Origin: Thiohalospira sp051745535
GTDB taxonomy: Bacteria; Pseudomonadota; Gammaproteobacteria; Thiohalospirales; Thiohalospiraceae
Direction: 5' to 3'
DNA length: 24,020 nt
Assembly: GCA_051745535.1 (NCBI GenBank)
Contig: JBNJED010000013.1
Location: 1-24,020, forward strand
Below, piece by piece: positions 1 to 6,888 of the stretch; the first letter of the stretch is position 1, and each line of letters begins with the position of its first letter. The notes under the pieces were generated by a model. It was not told the DNA's origin, made no database searches, and saw only the letters and a list, made by a program, of their open reading frames with translations. The position numbers and the translations under genes were made by a program.

Positions 1-1305
1 CGCAATCGCGCCCGCGCCCACGGCCGGCAGGTCGGCGTCCTCGCCGACCTCCAGGGCCCCAAGATCCGCATCGAGTGCTTCGCGGACGGCCCCATCGAGC
101 TGGAGGAGGGGACCCGTTTCACCCTCGATGCCGATCTCGATGAGCACGCCGGCACCCGCGAGGCGGTGAGCATCGGCTACAAGGCGCTGCCCGACGACGT
201 CAGCCGCGGCGACACGCTGCTGCTGGATGACGGTCGCCTCGTCCTCTGGGTCGAGGAGGTGGAGGGCCGCCGGATCCACTGCAAGGTGGTGGTCGGCGGC
301 ATCCTCTCGGACCGCAAGGGGATCAATCGCCAGGGCGGCGGGCTCTCGGCCCCCACCCTGACGGAGAAGGATCGCCAGGATATCCGCCTGGCCGCCTCCT
401 TCGAGGCCGACTACCTGGCCGTCTCCTTCCCGCGCTCCGCCGCCGACATCAACGAGGCGCGGCAGCTCATGGAGGCTGCTGGCGGCACCCAGACCGGGAT
501 CGTCGCCAAGATCGAGCGGGCCGAGGCGCTGGACGCCATCGACGAGATCATGGATGCCACGGATTCCATCATGATTGCCCGCGGTGATCTCGGCGTGGAG
601 ATCGGCGACGCCGCCCTGCCGCCGGTGCAGAAGGACCTCATCAAGAAGGCGCGGACGCGCAACCGGGCGGTGATCACGGCTACCCAGATGATGGAGACCA
701 TGATCACCCAGCCCATGCCGACCCGGGCCGAGGTCTTCGACGTCGCCAACGCCGTCTTCGATGGCACGGACGCCGTGATGCTCTCCGCCGAGACCGCCAC
801 CGGCAACTACCCGGACAAGGTCATCGGGACCATGGGTCGCATTGCCCAGGAGGCGGAGAAGCAGCGGCGGATGACCCACTCGGAGCATCGGCTGGACAGC
901 GAGTTCACCCGGGTCGACGAGGCCATCGCCATGTCGGCGATGTACGCCGCCAACCACCTGCGGGTGGCGGCCATCGCCTCGCTCACCGAGTCGGGCTCCA
1001 CCCCGCTGTGGATGTCGCGCATCAGCTCGGGCATCCCCATCTATGCCTTGACCCCGCACGTGCGTACACGTAGAAAGGTCACCCTTTACCGGGGCGTCTA
1101 TCCGGTCAGCTTCAAGCCCACCGGCGGCGATGCCGACCAGGTCAATCGCGAGGCCGTCGAAGAGCTTCTGCGCCGCGGCGCCGTCCGCGAGGGCGACCAC
1201 GTGATCCTCACCAAGGGGGACCGGATGGGGATCCACGGCGGTACCAACGTCATGAAGATCATCAAGGTCGGGGAGCACGAGCCGCCCGCCGAGGGCTCCG
1301 TATGA
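1..1305 (+). CDS. pyk: Pyruvate kinase, 5' end cut off by window edge
   Basis: Catalyses phosphoenolpyruvate + ADP to pyruvate + ATP, the last step of glycolysis, in the cytoplasm. The frame is open from base 1, so the gene begins before the window; 434 residues are visible and about 40 N-terminal ones are missing compared with the usual 470-480. The visible part opens in the barrel with VLADLQGPKIRI, then the B domain. The family signature with catalytic Lys is at visible residues 168-175 (VAKIERAE), and the metal/substrate loop ARGDLGVEI is near 193-201. TATQMMETM follows, and the C-terminal domain ends with GTNVMKIIKVGE. No frame break is seen. The next gene, fba, follows after 80 bases in the same direction, a pairing common where lower glycolysis and Calvin-cycle genes are grouped. 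Identification is by family motifs and is secure; the GTG at 166 is internal, not the start. Confidence 0.97.
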   Translation, partial: RNRARAHGRQVGVLADLQGPKIRIECFADGPIELEEGTRFTLDADLDEHAGTREAVSIGYKALPDDVSRGDTLLLDDGRLVLWVEEVEGRRIHCKVVVGGILSDRKGINRQGGGLSAPTLTEKDRQDIRLAASFEADYLAVSFPRSAADINEARQLMEAAGGTQTGIVAKIERAEALDAIDEIMDATDSIMIARGDLGVEIGDAALPPVQKDLIKKARTRNRAVITATQMMETMITQPMPTRAEVFDVANAVFDGTDAVMLSAETATGNYPDKVIGTMGRIAQEAEKQRRMTHSEHRLDSEFTRVDEAIAMSAMYAANHLRVAAIASLTESGSTPLWMSRISSGIPIYALTPHVRTRRKVTLYRGVYPVSFKPTGGDADQVNREAVEELLRRGAVREGDHVILTKGDRMGIHGGTNVMKIIKVGEHEPPAEGSV

Positions 1306-1322
1306 CCCCGTCGAGTATCGGT

Positions 1323-1343
1323 TGACCGGCCCCGTGCCGGTCA
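1323..1343 (+). other. Intercistronic hairpin between pyk and fba
   Basis: A perfect 8-bp stem (TGACCGGC / GCCGGTCA) with a 5-base loop lies in the 80-base gap. There is no T tract after it, so it looks more like an mRNA-processing or stability element than a terminator. Function is inferred. Confidence 0.45.
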
Positions 1344-1385
1344 CCAGAATCGCTTCGATCGCAATAACGCCCAAGGAGGTCCGAA

Positions 1386-2450
1386 ATGGCCCTGATTTCC
1401 CTACGTGAGCTGCTGGACTATGCGGCCGAGAACGACTTCGGCCTGCCAGCCTTCAACGTCAATAACCTGGAGCAGATCCAGGCCATCATGCAGGCCGCCC
1501 ACGAGGTGGACAGCCCCGTCATCATGCAGGGCTCCGCCGGTGCCCGGAAGTACGCCGGCGAGCCCTTCCTGCGCCACCTCATCGAGGCGGCCCTGGAGGA
1601 GTACCCCGACGTCCCGGTGGTCATGCACCAGGACCACGGCTCGGAGCCCGGTGTCTGCCTGCGCTCCATCCAGTCGGGCTTCTCCTCGGTGATGATGGAC
1701 GGCTCCCTCATGCCCGACATGAAGACGCCGGCCACCTACGAGTACAACGTCGACGTCACTCGCAAGGTCGTCGAGATGGCCCACGCGGTCGGTGTTTCCG
1801 TCGAGGGCGAGCTCGGCTGCCTGGGCTCCCTGGAGACCGGCCAGGCCGGTGAAGAGGACGGCTCCGGCGCCGAGGGCACCCTCTCCCACGATCAGCTCCT
1901 CACCGATCCGGAAGAGGCCGCCGACTTCGTCAAGCAGACCGGCGCGGACGCCCTGGCCATCGCCATCGGCACCAGCCACGGCGCCTACAAGTTCACCCGT
2001 CCGCCGACGGGCGACATCCTCGCCATCGAGCGGGTCAAGGAGATCCACGCCCGGATCCCGGATACCCACCTGGTGATGCACGGCTCCTCCTCGGTCCCGC
2101 AGGAGTGGCTGGACATCATCAACCAGTACGGTGGCGAGATGCCCGAGACCTACGGCGTCCCGGTCAAGGAGATCCAGGAGGGCATCAAGCACGGCGTGCG
2201 CAAGGTCAACGTCGACACCGACCTGCGCCTGGCCTCCACCGGTGCGGTGCGCAAGCACCTGGCCGAGAACAAGGATAACTTCGACCCGCGGAAGTTCCTG
2301 AAGGAGTCCACCGCCGCCATGAAGGAGGTCTGCAAGGCCCGCTACGAGGCCTTCGGCTCCGCCGGCCACGGCTCCAAGATCAAGCCGACCCGGCTGATCC
2401 ACATGGTGTCGCGCTACGAGTCCGGCGAGCTGGACCCGCGCGTCAAGTAA
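1386..2450 (+). CDS. fba: Fructose-bisphosphate aldolase class II (Calvin-cycle type)
   Basis: Zinc-dependent aldolase that interconverts fructose-1,6-bisphosphate with dihydroxyacetone phosphate and glyceraldehyde-3-phosphate; this subtype also serves sedoheptulose-bisphosphate formation in the Calvin cycle (often named cbbA). The 354-residue length fits. Visible motifs: NVNN near the N-terminus, HQDHG at residues 81-85 (catalytic Asp83, zinc ligand His84), VEGELG at 139-144, zinc ligands in TSHGAYKF (His198) and MHGSSSVP (His232), and NVDTDLR. The insertion around residues 153-180 (GEEDGSGAEG and onward) is typical of the longer class II proteins found in autotrophic proteobacteria. The start is fixed by a near-consensus ribosome site, AAGGAGGT, eight bases upstream of ATG. 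The gene is closed by a strong terminator and sits 1.6 kb from cbbL, which fits a role in carbon fixation as well as glycolysis. Confidence 0.97.
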   Translation: MALISLRELLDYAAENDFGLPAFNVNNLEQIQAIMQAAHEVDSPVIMQGSAGARKYAGEPFLRHLIEAALEEYPDVPVVMHQDHGSEPGVCLRSIQSGFSSVMMDGSLMPDMKTPATYEYNVDVTRKVVEMAHAVGVSVEGELGCLGSLETGQAGEEDGSGAEGTLSHDQLLTDPEEAADFVKQTGADALAIAIGTSHGAYKFTRPPTGDILAIERVKEIHARIPDTHLVMHGSSSVPQEWLDIINQYGGEMPETYGVPVKEIQEGIKHGVRKVNVDTDLRLASTGAVRKHLAENKDNFDPRKFLKESTAAMKEVCKARYEAFGSAGHGSKIKPTRLIHMVSRYESGELDPRVK

Positions 2451-2467
2451 GGGACACCTCCGTCCCT

Positions 2468-2486
2468 CCCGGGCCTCTGGCCCGGG
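2468..2486 (+). other. First of two tandem hairpins after fba
   Basis: An 8-bp perfect stem CCCGGGCC / GGCCCGGG with a 3-base loop directly follows the fba stop and abuts the larger terminator stem. It may add to termination or protect the 3' end. Confidence 0.5.
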
Positions 2487-2527
2487 CGACGACCCCCGGT
2501 TCCCCCTGCGGGAGCCGGGGGTCGTCG
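2487..2527 (+). terminator. Terminator of the pyk-fba unit
   Basis: An 18-bp stem (arms 2487-2504 and 2510-2527, one G-U pair) with a 5-base loop, followed by CGTTT. The T run is short, but the stem is very stable, and it lies between fba and an unrelated small gene. It probably terminates transcripts from both directions poorly or well depending on the weak T tract; the forward call is the better supported. Confidence 0.7.
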
Positions 2528-2625
2528 CGTTTACGGCCGCGTGATAGCGTAGGGGTGACCAGAGGAGGGTTTCCCCAGCGCGGGCCGACAGGAATACGCG
2601 GCCTGCCGAGCACAGGAATGCCGAT

Positions 2626-2952
2626 ATGCGATTTTCCCGGATCCGGCACTGGATCGCCCACCTGCCGCGGCGCTGCCCGTCCTGTCGCGGACGGGTAGGG
2701 CCGATGGATCTGCTCTTCGGTCGCGGCATGAGCCGGGCCGAGGCCTACCACTGCCGCCACTGCCGGCGGCCCATCTCGCCGCCCCTCTCCCGCTATGGCG
2801 GGGTGGCCGCCGTTGCCTTCACGGGGGCCGTGGTCATCGCGCAGCTCGCGCCGGTCGGTTGGCGGCTGCCGCTGGTCCTCCTTTTCGGCGGTGCCGTTCT
2901 GCTGGCTACCTATTACCTGTTGCCGCTGTCCGAGGGTGGGGCCGGTGAGTAG
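2626..2952 (+). CDS. Small zinc-ribbon membrane protein, unrecognised
   Basis: A 108-residue protein with no family I can name. An N-terminal zinc-ribbon-like pair of knuckles is visible: CPSC (Cys17, Cys20) and CRHC (Cys43, Cys46), in a strongly basic context. It is followed by two hydrophobic stretches at about residues 58-76 and 80-100 that should form a membrane hairpin. This architecture recurs in small bacterial proteins of unknown function. The ATG has an AGGAA motif at suitable spacing. Its 3' end overlaps the 3' end of the opposing cbbR gene by 40 bases. Reality is supported by the paired CxxC motifs and the membrane segments, which are unlikely in a chance frame; function is unknown. 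Confidence 0.65.
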   Translation: MRFSRIRHWIAHLPRRCPSCRGRVGPMDLLFGRGMSRAEAYHCRHCRRPISPPLSRYGGVAAVAFTGAVVIAQLAPVGWRLPLVLLFGGAVLLATYYLLPLSEGGAGE

Positions 2953-3857
2953 GTCGGCTCGATGAGCCCCGGCGCCTCGTCCAGCAGGAATTCCCGGAAG
3001 GCCGCCGCGGCCGGGGAGAGCCGCTTGCCCTCGCGGTAGACCAGGTACCAGTGGCGGAGGATGGGGAAGTCCTCCACATCCAGGATGGTGAGCCGGCCCG
3101 CCTCCCGCTCCAGCACCAGGGTGTGGACGGAGACGATGCCCAGTCCCAGCCCGGCCTCCACCGCCTGCTTGATGGCCTCGTTGGAGGACATCTCCACCCC
3201 GGTGCGTAGCGCCAGCCCGTGGCGGGCGAAGTAGCGCTCCATGGCGATCCGGGTCCCCGACCCCTGTTCGCGGATGACGAAGGTCTCGTCGCGCAGGCGC
3301 TCGAAGGCCAGGGGACCCTGCCCGGCCAGGGGGTGGCCCGGGGGCGCGATGACCACCAGCGGGTTCTCCATGAAGGCCTCGGCCACCAGGCCGCTGTCCT
3401 CCGGCGGCCGGCCCATGATGACCATGTCCCGGGTATTCTCCGATAGTTGAGTCAACAGCCCGGCCCGGTTGGTCACCTCCAGGCGGACCGTAATCCCCTC
3501 GAAACGCTTGTTGAACTCGGCCAGCAGCCGAGTGGCGAAGTAGTTCGCTGTGGAGGCGACCGCCACGTCCAGCAGTCCGGTACGCACCCCTCCCAGCGAC
3601 TCCAGCCCCGCGATCAGGTCGTCCATCTGCTCCTCGATGGCCCGAGCGTGGTCGAGCATGAGGCGCCCGGCCTCGGTGAGGTGGATGCGGCGGCCCAGCT
3701 GCTCGAACAGCGGCAGCCCGGCGGAGTCTTCCAGTTGTTTTACCTGCATGGACACCGCTGGCTGGGTGAGATGGAGTTCCCGGGCAGCCCGGGTGAAGGA
3801 GAGGTGCCGCGCTACGGCCTCGAAGACCCGGAGCTGGCGGAAGGTGACCCGTTTCAT
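2913..3857 (-). CDS. cbbR: LysR-type regulator of RuBisCO operon, CbbR
   Basis: Transcription activator of the Calvin-cycle operon, which in studied relatives senses metabolites such as RuBP, PEP or NADPH. The 314-residue protein has the LysR winged-helix domain at its N-terminus (FRQLRVFEAVARHLSFTRAA, then LTQPAVSMQVKQLE at 30-43). A linker helix follows, then a periplasmic-binding-protein-like effector domain containing VASTANYFATRLLAEF and EAIKQAVEAGLGLGIVS, both typical of CbbR. It is divergent from cbbL with 172 bases between the start codons, the classic CbbR arrangement. The ATG lies just inside the A+T-rich operator, so autoregulation is likely. The C-terminal tail past residue 300 is short and proline-rich, and its coding end overlaps the opposing zinc-ribbon gene. 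Identification rests on family motifs plus context. Confidence 0.94.
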   Translation of the reverse strand: MKRVTFRQLRVFEAVARHLSFTRAARELHLTQPAVSMQVKQLEDSAGLPLFEQLGRRIHLTEAGRLMLDHARAIEEQMDDLIAGLESLGGVRTGLLDVAVASTANYFATRLLAEFNKRFEGITVRLEVTNRAGLLTQLSENTRDMVIMGRPPEDSGLVAEAFMENPLVVIAPPGHPLAGQGPLAFERLRDETFVIREQGSGTRIAMERYFARHGLALRTGVEMSSNEAIKQAVEAGLGLGIVSVHTLVLEREAGRLTILDVEDFPILRHWYLVYREGKRLSPAAAAFREFLLDEAPGLIEPTYSPAPPSDSGNR

Positions 3858-4029
3858 GATTTTACCTATAAGGGATCAATTATTGGTGCAATCATTATTA
3901 TTGAGTTCTCTTGATGAGGCAACTTCGCTAAGGTCTTGGCCATCCGGATCGGCGCCGCCGTCGACCACGGAACCAGTAGCGCGGGCCCCGGCCCGCGTAC
4001 CCAGCCAAGCAACGGAGGACGACCAAGCC
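3858..4029 (+). promoter_or_regulatory. cbbR-cbbL divergent control region
   Basis: The stretch 3858-3910 is strikingly A+T-rich in a very GC-rich window. It holds CAAT-T-ATTG at 3877-3885 and CAAT-N7-ATTG at 3889-3903. The latter is contained in a LysR-type T-N11-A pattern (T3892 to A3904), so these are candidate CbbR boxes. TTGAGT at 3901-3906 could be a -35 element for cbbL, but no clear -10 was found. A 7-bp GC stem (CGCGGGC / GCCCGCG, 3980-3997) lies in the probable leader. GGAGG at 4014-4018 is the ribosome site, 11 bases before the cbbL ATG. Positions are seen directly; roles are inferred. Confidence 0.65.
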
Positions 4030-5448
4030 ATGGCCAAAAAGTACGAGGCGGGAGTCAAGGATTACCGCGAGACCTACTGGGAGCCCGATTACCCCATCAA
4101 GGACAGCGACTTCCTCGCTGTCTTCAAGGTGACGCCGCAGGAAGGCGTGCCGCGTGAGGAGGCCGCCGCCGCAGTGGCCGCCGAGAGCTCCACCGGTACC
4201 TGGACGACCGTCTGGACCGACCTGCTCACCGACCTGGACCACTACAAGGGCCGGGCCTACAAGGTCGAGGACGTCCCCGGTGATGACGAGGCGTTCTACG
4301 CCTTCATCGCCTACCCGCTGGACCTCTTCGAAGAGGGCTCCGTGGTCAACGTCTTCACCTCCCTGGTGGGCAATGTCTTCGGCTTCAAGGCCGTCCGCGC
4401 CCTGCGCCTAGAGGACGTGCGCGTCCCGCTGGCCTTCGTCACCACCTGCAACGGCCCGCCCCACGGCATCCAGGTCGAGCGCGACAAGATGGACAAGTAC
4501 GGCCGGCCCATGCTCGGCTGCACCATCAAGCCCAAGCTCGGCCTCTCCGCCAAGAACTACGGCCGGGCCTGCTACGAGGGCCTGCGCGGCGGTCTCGACT
4601 TCACCAAGGACGACGAGAACGTCAACTCCCAGCCCTTCATGCGCTGGCGCGATCGCTTCCTCTTCGTGAAGGAGGCCATCGACAAGGCCGAGGCCGAGAC
4701 CGGCGAGCGCAAGGGTCACTACCTCAACGTGACCGCGCCGACCCCGGAAGAGATGTACAAGCGGGCCGAGTTCGCCAAGGAAATCGGCGCGCCCATCATC
4801 ATGCACGACTACATCACCGGCGGCTTCACGGCCAACACCGGTCTGGCGCAGTGGTGCCGGGATAACGGCCTCCTGCTCCACATCCACCGCGCCATGCACG
4901 CGGTGCTCGACCGCAGCCCCAAGCACGGCATCCACTTCCGCGTGCTGACCAAGATCCTGCGGCTCTCCGGTGGTGACCACCTGCACACCGGCACCGTGGT
5001 GGGCAAGCTCGAGGGCGACCGCGACGCCACCCTCGGCTGGATCGACCTGCTGCGCGACTCCTACGTGAAGGAGGACCGCAGCCGCGGCATCTTCTTCGAC
5101 CAGGACTGGGGCGCCATGCCGGGTGCCCTGCCGGTCGCCTCCGGCGGTATCCACGTCTGGCACATGCCGGCGCTGGTCTCCATCTTCGGCGACGACTCCG
5201 TCCTGCAGTTCGGCGGCGGCACCCTGGGCCACCCCTGGGGCAACGCCGCCGGCGCCGCGGCCAACCGTGTCGCCGTCGAGGCCTGCGTCCAGGCCCGCAA
5301 CGAGGGTCGCGAGCTGGAGAAGGAAGGCAAGGAGATCCTCCAGAACGCCGCCAAGCACAGCCCCGAGCTGAAGATCGCCATGGAGACGTGGAAGGAGATC
5401 AAGTTCGAGTTCGACACCGTCGACAAGATCGATTCCTCCCACAAGTAA
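4030..5448 (+). CDS. cbbL: RuBisCO large subunit, form I
   Basis: Carboxylates ribulose-1,5-bisphosphate to two 3-phosphoglycerates; assembles as L8S8 with CbbS. The 472-residue length matches form IA enzymes. Visible catalytic elements: TIKPKLGL with Lys167, the carbamylated Lys193 with metal ligands Asp195 and Glu196 in GLDFTKDDEN, HRAMHAV with the active-site His, mobile loop 6 GTVVGKLEGDRD with Lys326, and the phosphate-binding SGGIHVWHMPAL and FGGGTLGHPWGN. The frame is open upstream to 3550, but MAKKYEAG is the conserved N-terminus and GGAGG precedes this ATG. Downstream cbbS, cbbQ and cbbO and the absence of carboxysome shell genes here point to the form IAq-like, non-carboxysomal arrangement; that subclass call is inference from context. 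The upstream part of the frame covers the control region and is not coding. Confidence 0.98.
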   Translation: MAKKYEAGVKDYRETYWEPDYPIKDSDFLAVFKVTPQEGVPREEAAAAVAAESSTGTWTTVWTDLLTDLDHYKGRAYKVEDVPGDDEAFYAFIAYPLDLFEEGSVVNVFTSLVGNVFGFKAVRALRLEDVRVPLAFVTTCNGPPHGIQVERDKMDKYGRPMLGCTIKPKLGLSAKNYGRACYEGLRGGLDFTKDDENVNSQPFMRWRDRFLFVKEAIDKAEAETGERKGHYLNVTAPTPEEMYKRAEFAKEIGAPIIMHDYITGGFTANTGLAQWCRDNGLLLHIHRAMHAVLDRSPKHGIHFRVLTKILRLSGGDHLHTGTVVGKLEGDRDATLGWIDLLRDSYVKEDRSRGIFFDQDWGAMPGALPVASGGIHVWHMPALVSIFGDDSVLQFGGGTLGHPWGNAAGAAANRVAVEACVQARNEGRELEKEGKEILQNAAKHSPELKIAMETWKEIKFEFDTVDKIDSSHK

Positions 5449-5457
5449 GGGCCGCCC

Positions 5458-5480
5458 GGCGGGGCCCGCGCGGCCCCGCC
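5458..5480 (+). other. GC-rich hairpin between cbbL and cbbS
   Basis: A perfect 9-bp stem GGCGGGGCC / GGCCCCGCC with a 5-base loop lies just after the cbbL stop and 35 bases before cbbS. There is no T tract, so it is not a clear terminator. It may stabilise the cbbL 3' end or tune the large/small subunit ratio. Confidence 0.5.
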
Positions 5481-5515
5481 AGCGACCGGAGACAACCGAT
5501 TTCGAGGACTGAACA

Positions 5516-5872
5516 ATGAGCGAGATGCAGGACTACAAGTCGAGCCTCAGCGACCCGACCAGCCGGAAGTTCGAGACCTTCTCGTACCTCCCGGAGATGA
5601 CCCAGGACCAGATCCGCAAGCAGGTCCAGTACATCGTCAACCAGGGCTGGAACCCGGCCATCGAGCACACCGAGCCGGAGAACGCCTTCAGCCACTACTG
5701 GTACATGTGGAAGCTGCCGCTGTTCGGCGAGACCGACGTGGACGCCATCCTGGCCGAGGCCGAGGCCTGCCACAAGGAGCACCCGAACAACCACGTGCGC
5801 CTGGTCGGCTTCGACAACTACGCCCAGAGCCAGGGCGCCAACATGGTGATCTTCCGCGGCAAGATGTCGTAA
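5516..5872 (+). CDS. cbbS: RuBisCO small subunit, form I
   Basis: Small subunit of L8S8 RuBisCO, capping the large-subunit octamer and needed for full activity. The 118-residue protein has the family landmarks: FETFSYLPEMT near residue 19, QVQYIVNQGWNPAIEH, YWYMWKLPLFGETD, and the C-terminal HVRLVGFDNYAQSQ. GAGGA sits seven bases before the ATG. It follows cbbL by 67 bases, a gap occupied by a stable hairpin, and is followed by another hairpin before cbbQ. The sequence is of the form IA/IB type, with the short N-terminal arm. No oddity is seen within the gene. Confidence 0.98.
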   Translation: MSEMQDYKSSLSDPTSRKFETFSYLPEMTQDQIRKQVQYIVNQGWNPAIEHTEPENAFSHYWYMWKLPLFGETDVDAILAEAEACHKEHPNNHVRLVGFDNYAQSQGANMVIFRGKMS

Positions 5873-5882
5873 GGGTCACTGA

Positions 5883-5936
5883 CCCGGGCACCGGACCCGC
5901 TCCGGCGCCCGGGGCCTTTCGGGGTTTTACCCCGGG
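5883..5936 (+). terminator. Hairpin cluster after cbbS, possible partial terminator
   Basis: A long imperfect stem-loop (CCCGGGC, A-C mismatch, CCGGA; partner TCCGG, GCCCGGG at 5901-5913) is followed by GGGG-TTTTA-CCCC at 5921-5933. An alternative pairing joins CCCGGGG at 5908-5914 with CCCCGGG at 5930-5936. Two mutually exclusive folds thus exist. It probably reduces read-through from the highly expressed cbbLS into cbbQO, or protects the cbbLS message; this is inferred. Confidence 0.5.
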
Positions 5937-6006
5937 AGGCCAGCGGAAAGCCCATGGGCTTCCCCCTGTCTTCCCATTGCAGGCCGAGTCACAAGGAGCC
6001 GGAACC

Positions 6007-6813
6007 ATGACCGACGCCAACGCCGAGCAGTACCGGATCACCGAGGAGCCCTTCTACCGGGTCGTCCACGACGAGGACCAGCTCTACACGGCGGCCTACG
6101 AGGCGCGCATGCCCATGATGCTCAAGGGCCCCACGGGTTGCGGCAAGTCGCGCTTCGTCGAGTACATGGCCTGGAAGCTGGGCCGGCCGCTCATCACCGT
6201 GGCCTGCAACGAGGACATGACCGCCTCCGACCTGGTGGGCCGCTACCTGCTGGATGCCGAGGGCACCCGCTGGCAGGACGGCCCCCTCACCGTGGCCGCC
6301 CGCATCGGCGCCATCTGCTACCTGGACGAGGTGGTCGAGGCGCGCCAGGACACCACCGTCATCATCCACTCCCTCACCGATCACCGGCGCGAGCTGCCGC
6401 TGGAGAAGAAGGGCGAGGTGGTGAAGGCCCACGATGACTTCCAGCTCGTGATCTCCTACAACCCGGGCTACCAGAACCTGATGAAGGATCTGAAGCAGTC
6501 CACCAAGCAGCGCTTCGCCGCCCTGGACTTCGACTACCCCGAGTCCGAGGACGAGTCGGCCATCGTCGCCCACGAGACCGGTGTCGACGCCGATACCGCC
6601 GGCAAGCTGGTGCAGATCGCCCACCGCGCCCGCAACCTCAAGGGCCACGGCCTGGACGAGGGGATCTCCACGCGGCTGCTGGTCTACGCCGGCAACCTCA
6701 TGGCCAAGGGGGTCGATCCCCGCTCGGCCTGCATGATGTCCCTGGTGCGGCCGATCACCGACGACCCCGACATGCGCGACACCCTGGACGCCGCCGTCAG
6801 CACCTACTTCTAG
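6007..6813 (+). CDS. cbbQ: RuBisCO activase AAA+ ATPase CbbQ
   Basis: AAA+ motor of the CbbQ/CbbO RuBisCO activase, which strips inhibitory sugar phosphates from the active site; belongs to the MoxR-like clade and forms hexamers. The 268-residue protein has Walker A GPTGCGKS at 41-48, Walker B ICYLDE at 103-108, a sensor-1 region ISYNPGYQN, and an arginine-finger candidate in STKQRF. The start chosen is ATG 6007, preceded by AAGGAG at eight bases and giving MTDANAEQYRI; the frame is open further upstream, but that part overlaps cbbS. cbbO follows 75 bases later. The order L-S-Q-O matches the known non-carboxysomal operon. It could be called NorQ in isolation, but the RuBisCO context and partner settle the name. 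Confidence 0.95.
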   Translation: MTDANAEQYRITEEPFYRVVHDEDQLYTAAYEARMPMMLKGPTGCGKSRFVEYMAWKLGRPLITVACNEDMTASDLVGRYLLDAEGTRWQDGPLTVAARIGAICYLDEVVEARQDTTVIIHSLTDHRRELPLEKKGEVVKAHDDFQLVISYNPGYQNLMKDLKQSTKQRFAALDFDYPESEDESAIVAHETGVDADTAGKLVQIAHRARNLKGHGLDEGISTRLLVYAGNLMAKGVDPRSACMMSLVRPITDDPDMRDTLDAAVSTYF

Positions 6814-6888
6814 GCGGTGGCTGCCGGCGCGTCGCGCCGGGAACAGCACCAGGGGAAGCTCACGCACAGTCACAGGGCGGAAGCGGTC

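Noticed and set aside
3550..4029. 160-codon upstream extension of the cbbL frame
   Set aside because: It runs antisense through cbbR and the control region; the conserved RuBisCO N-terminus and ribosome site put the start at 4030.
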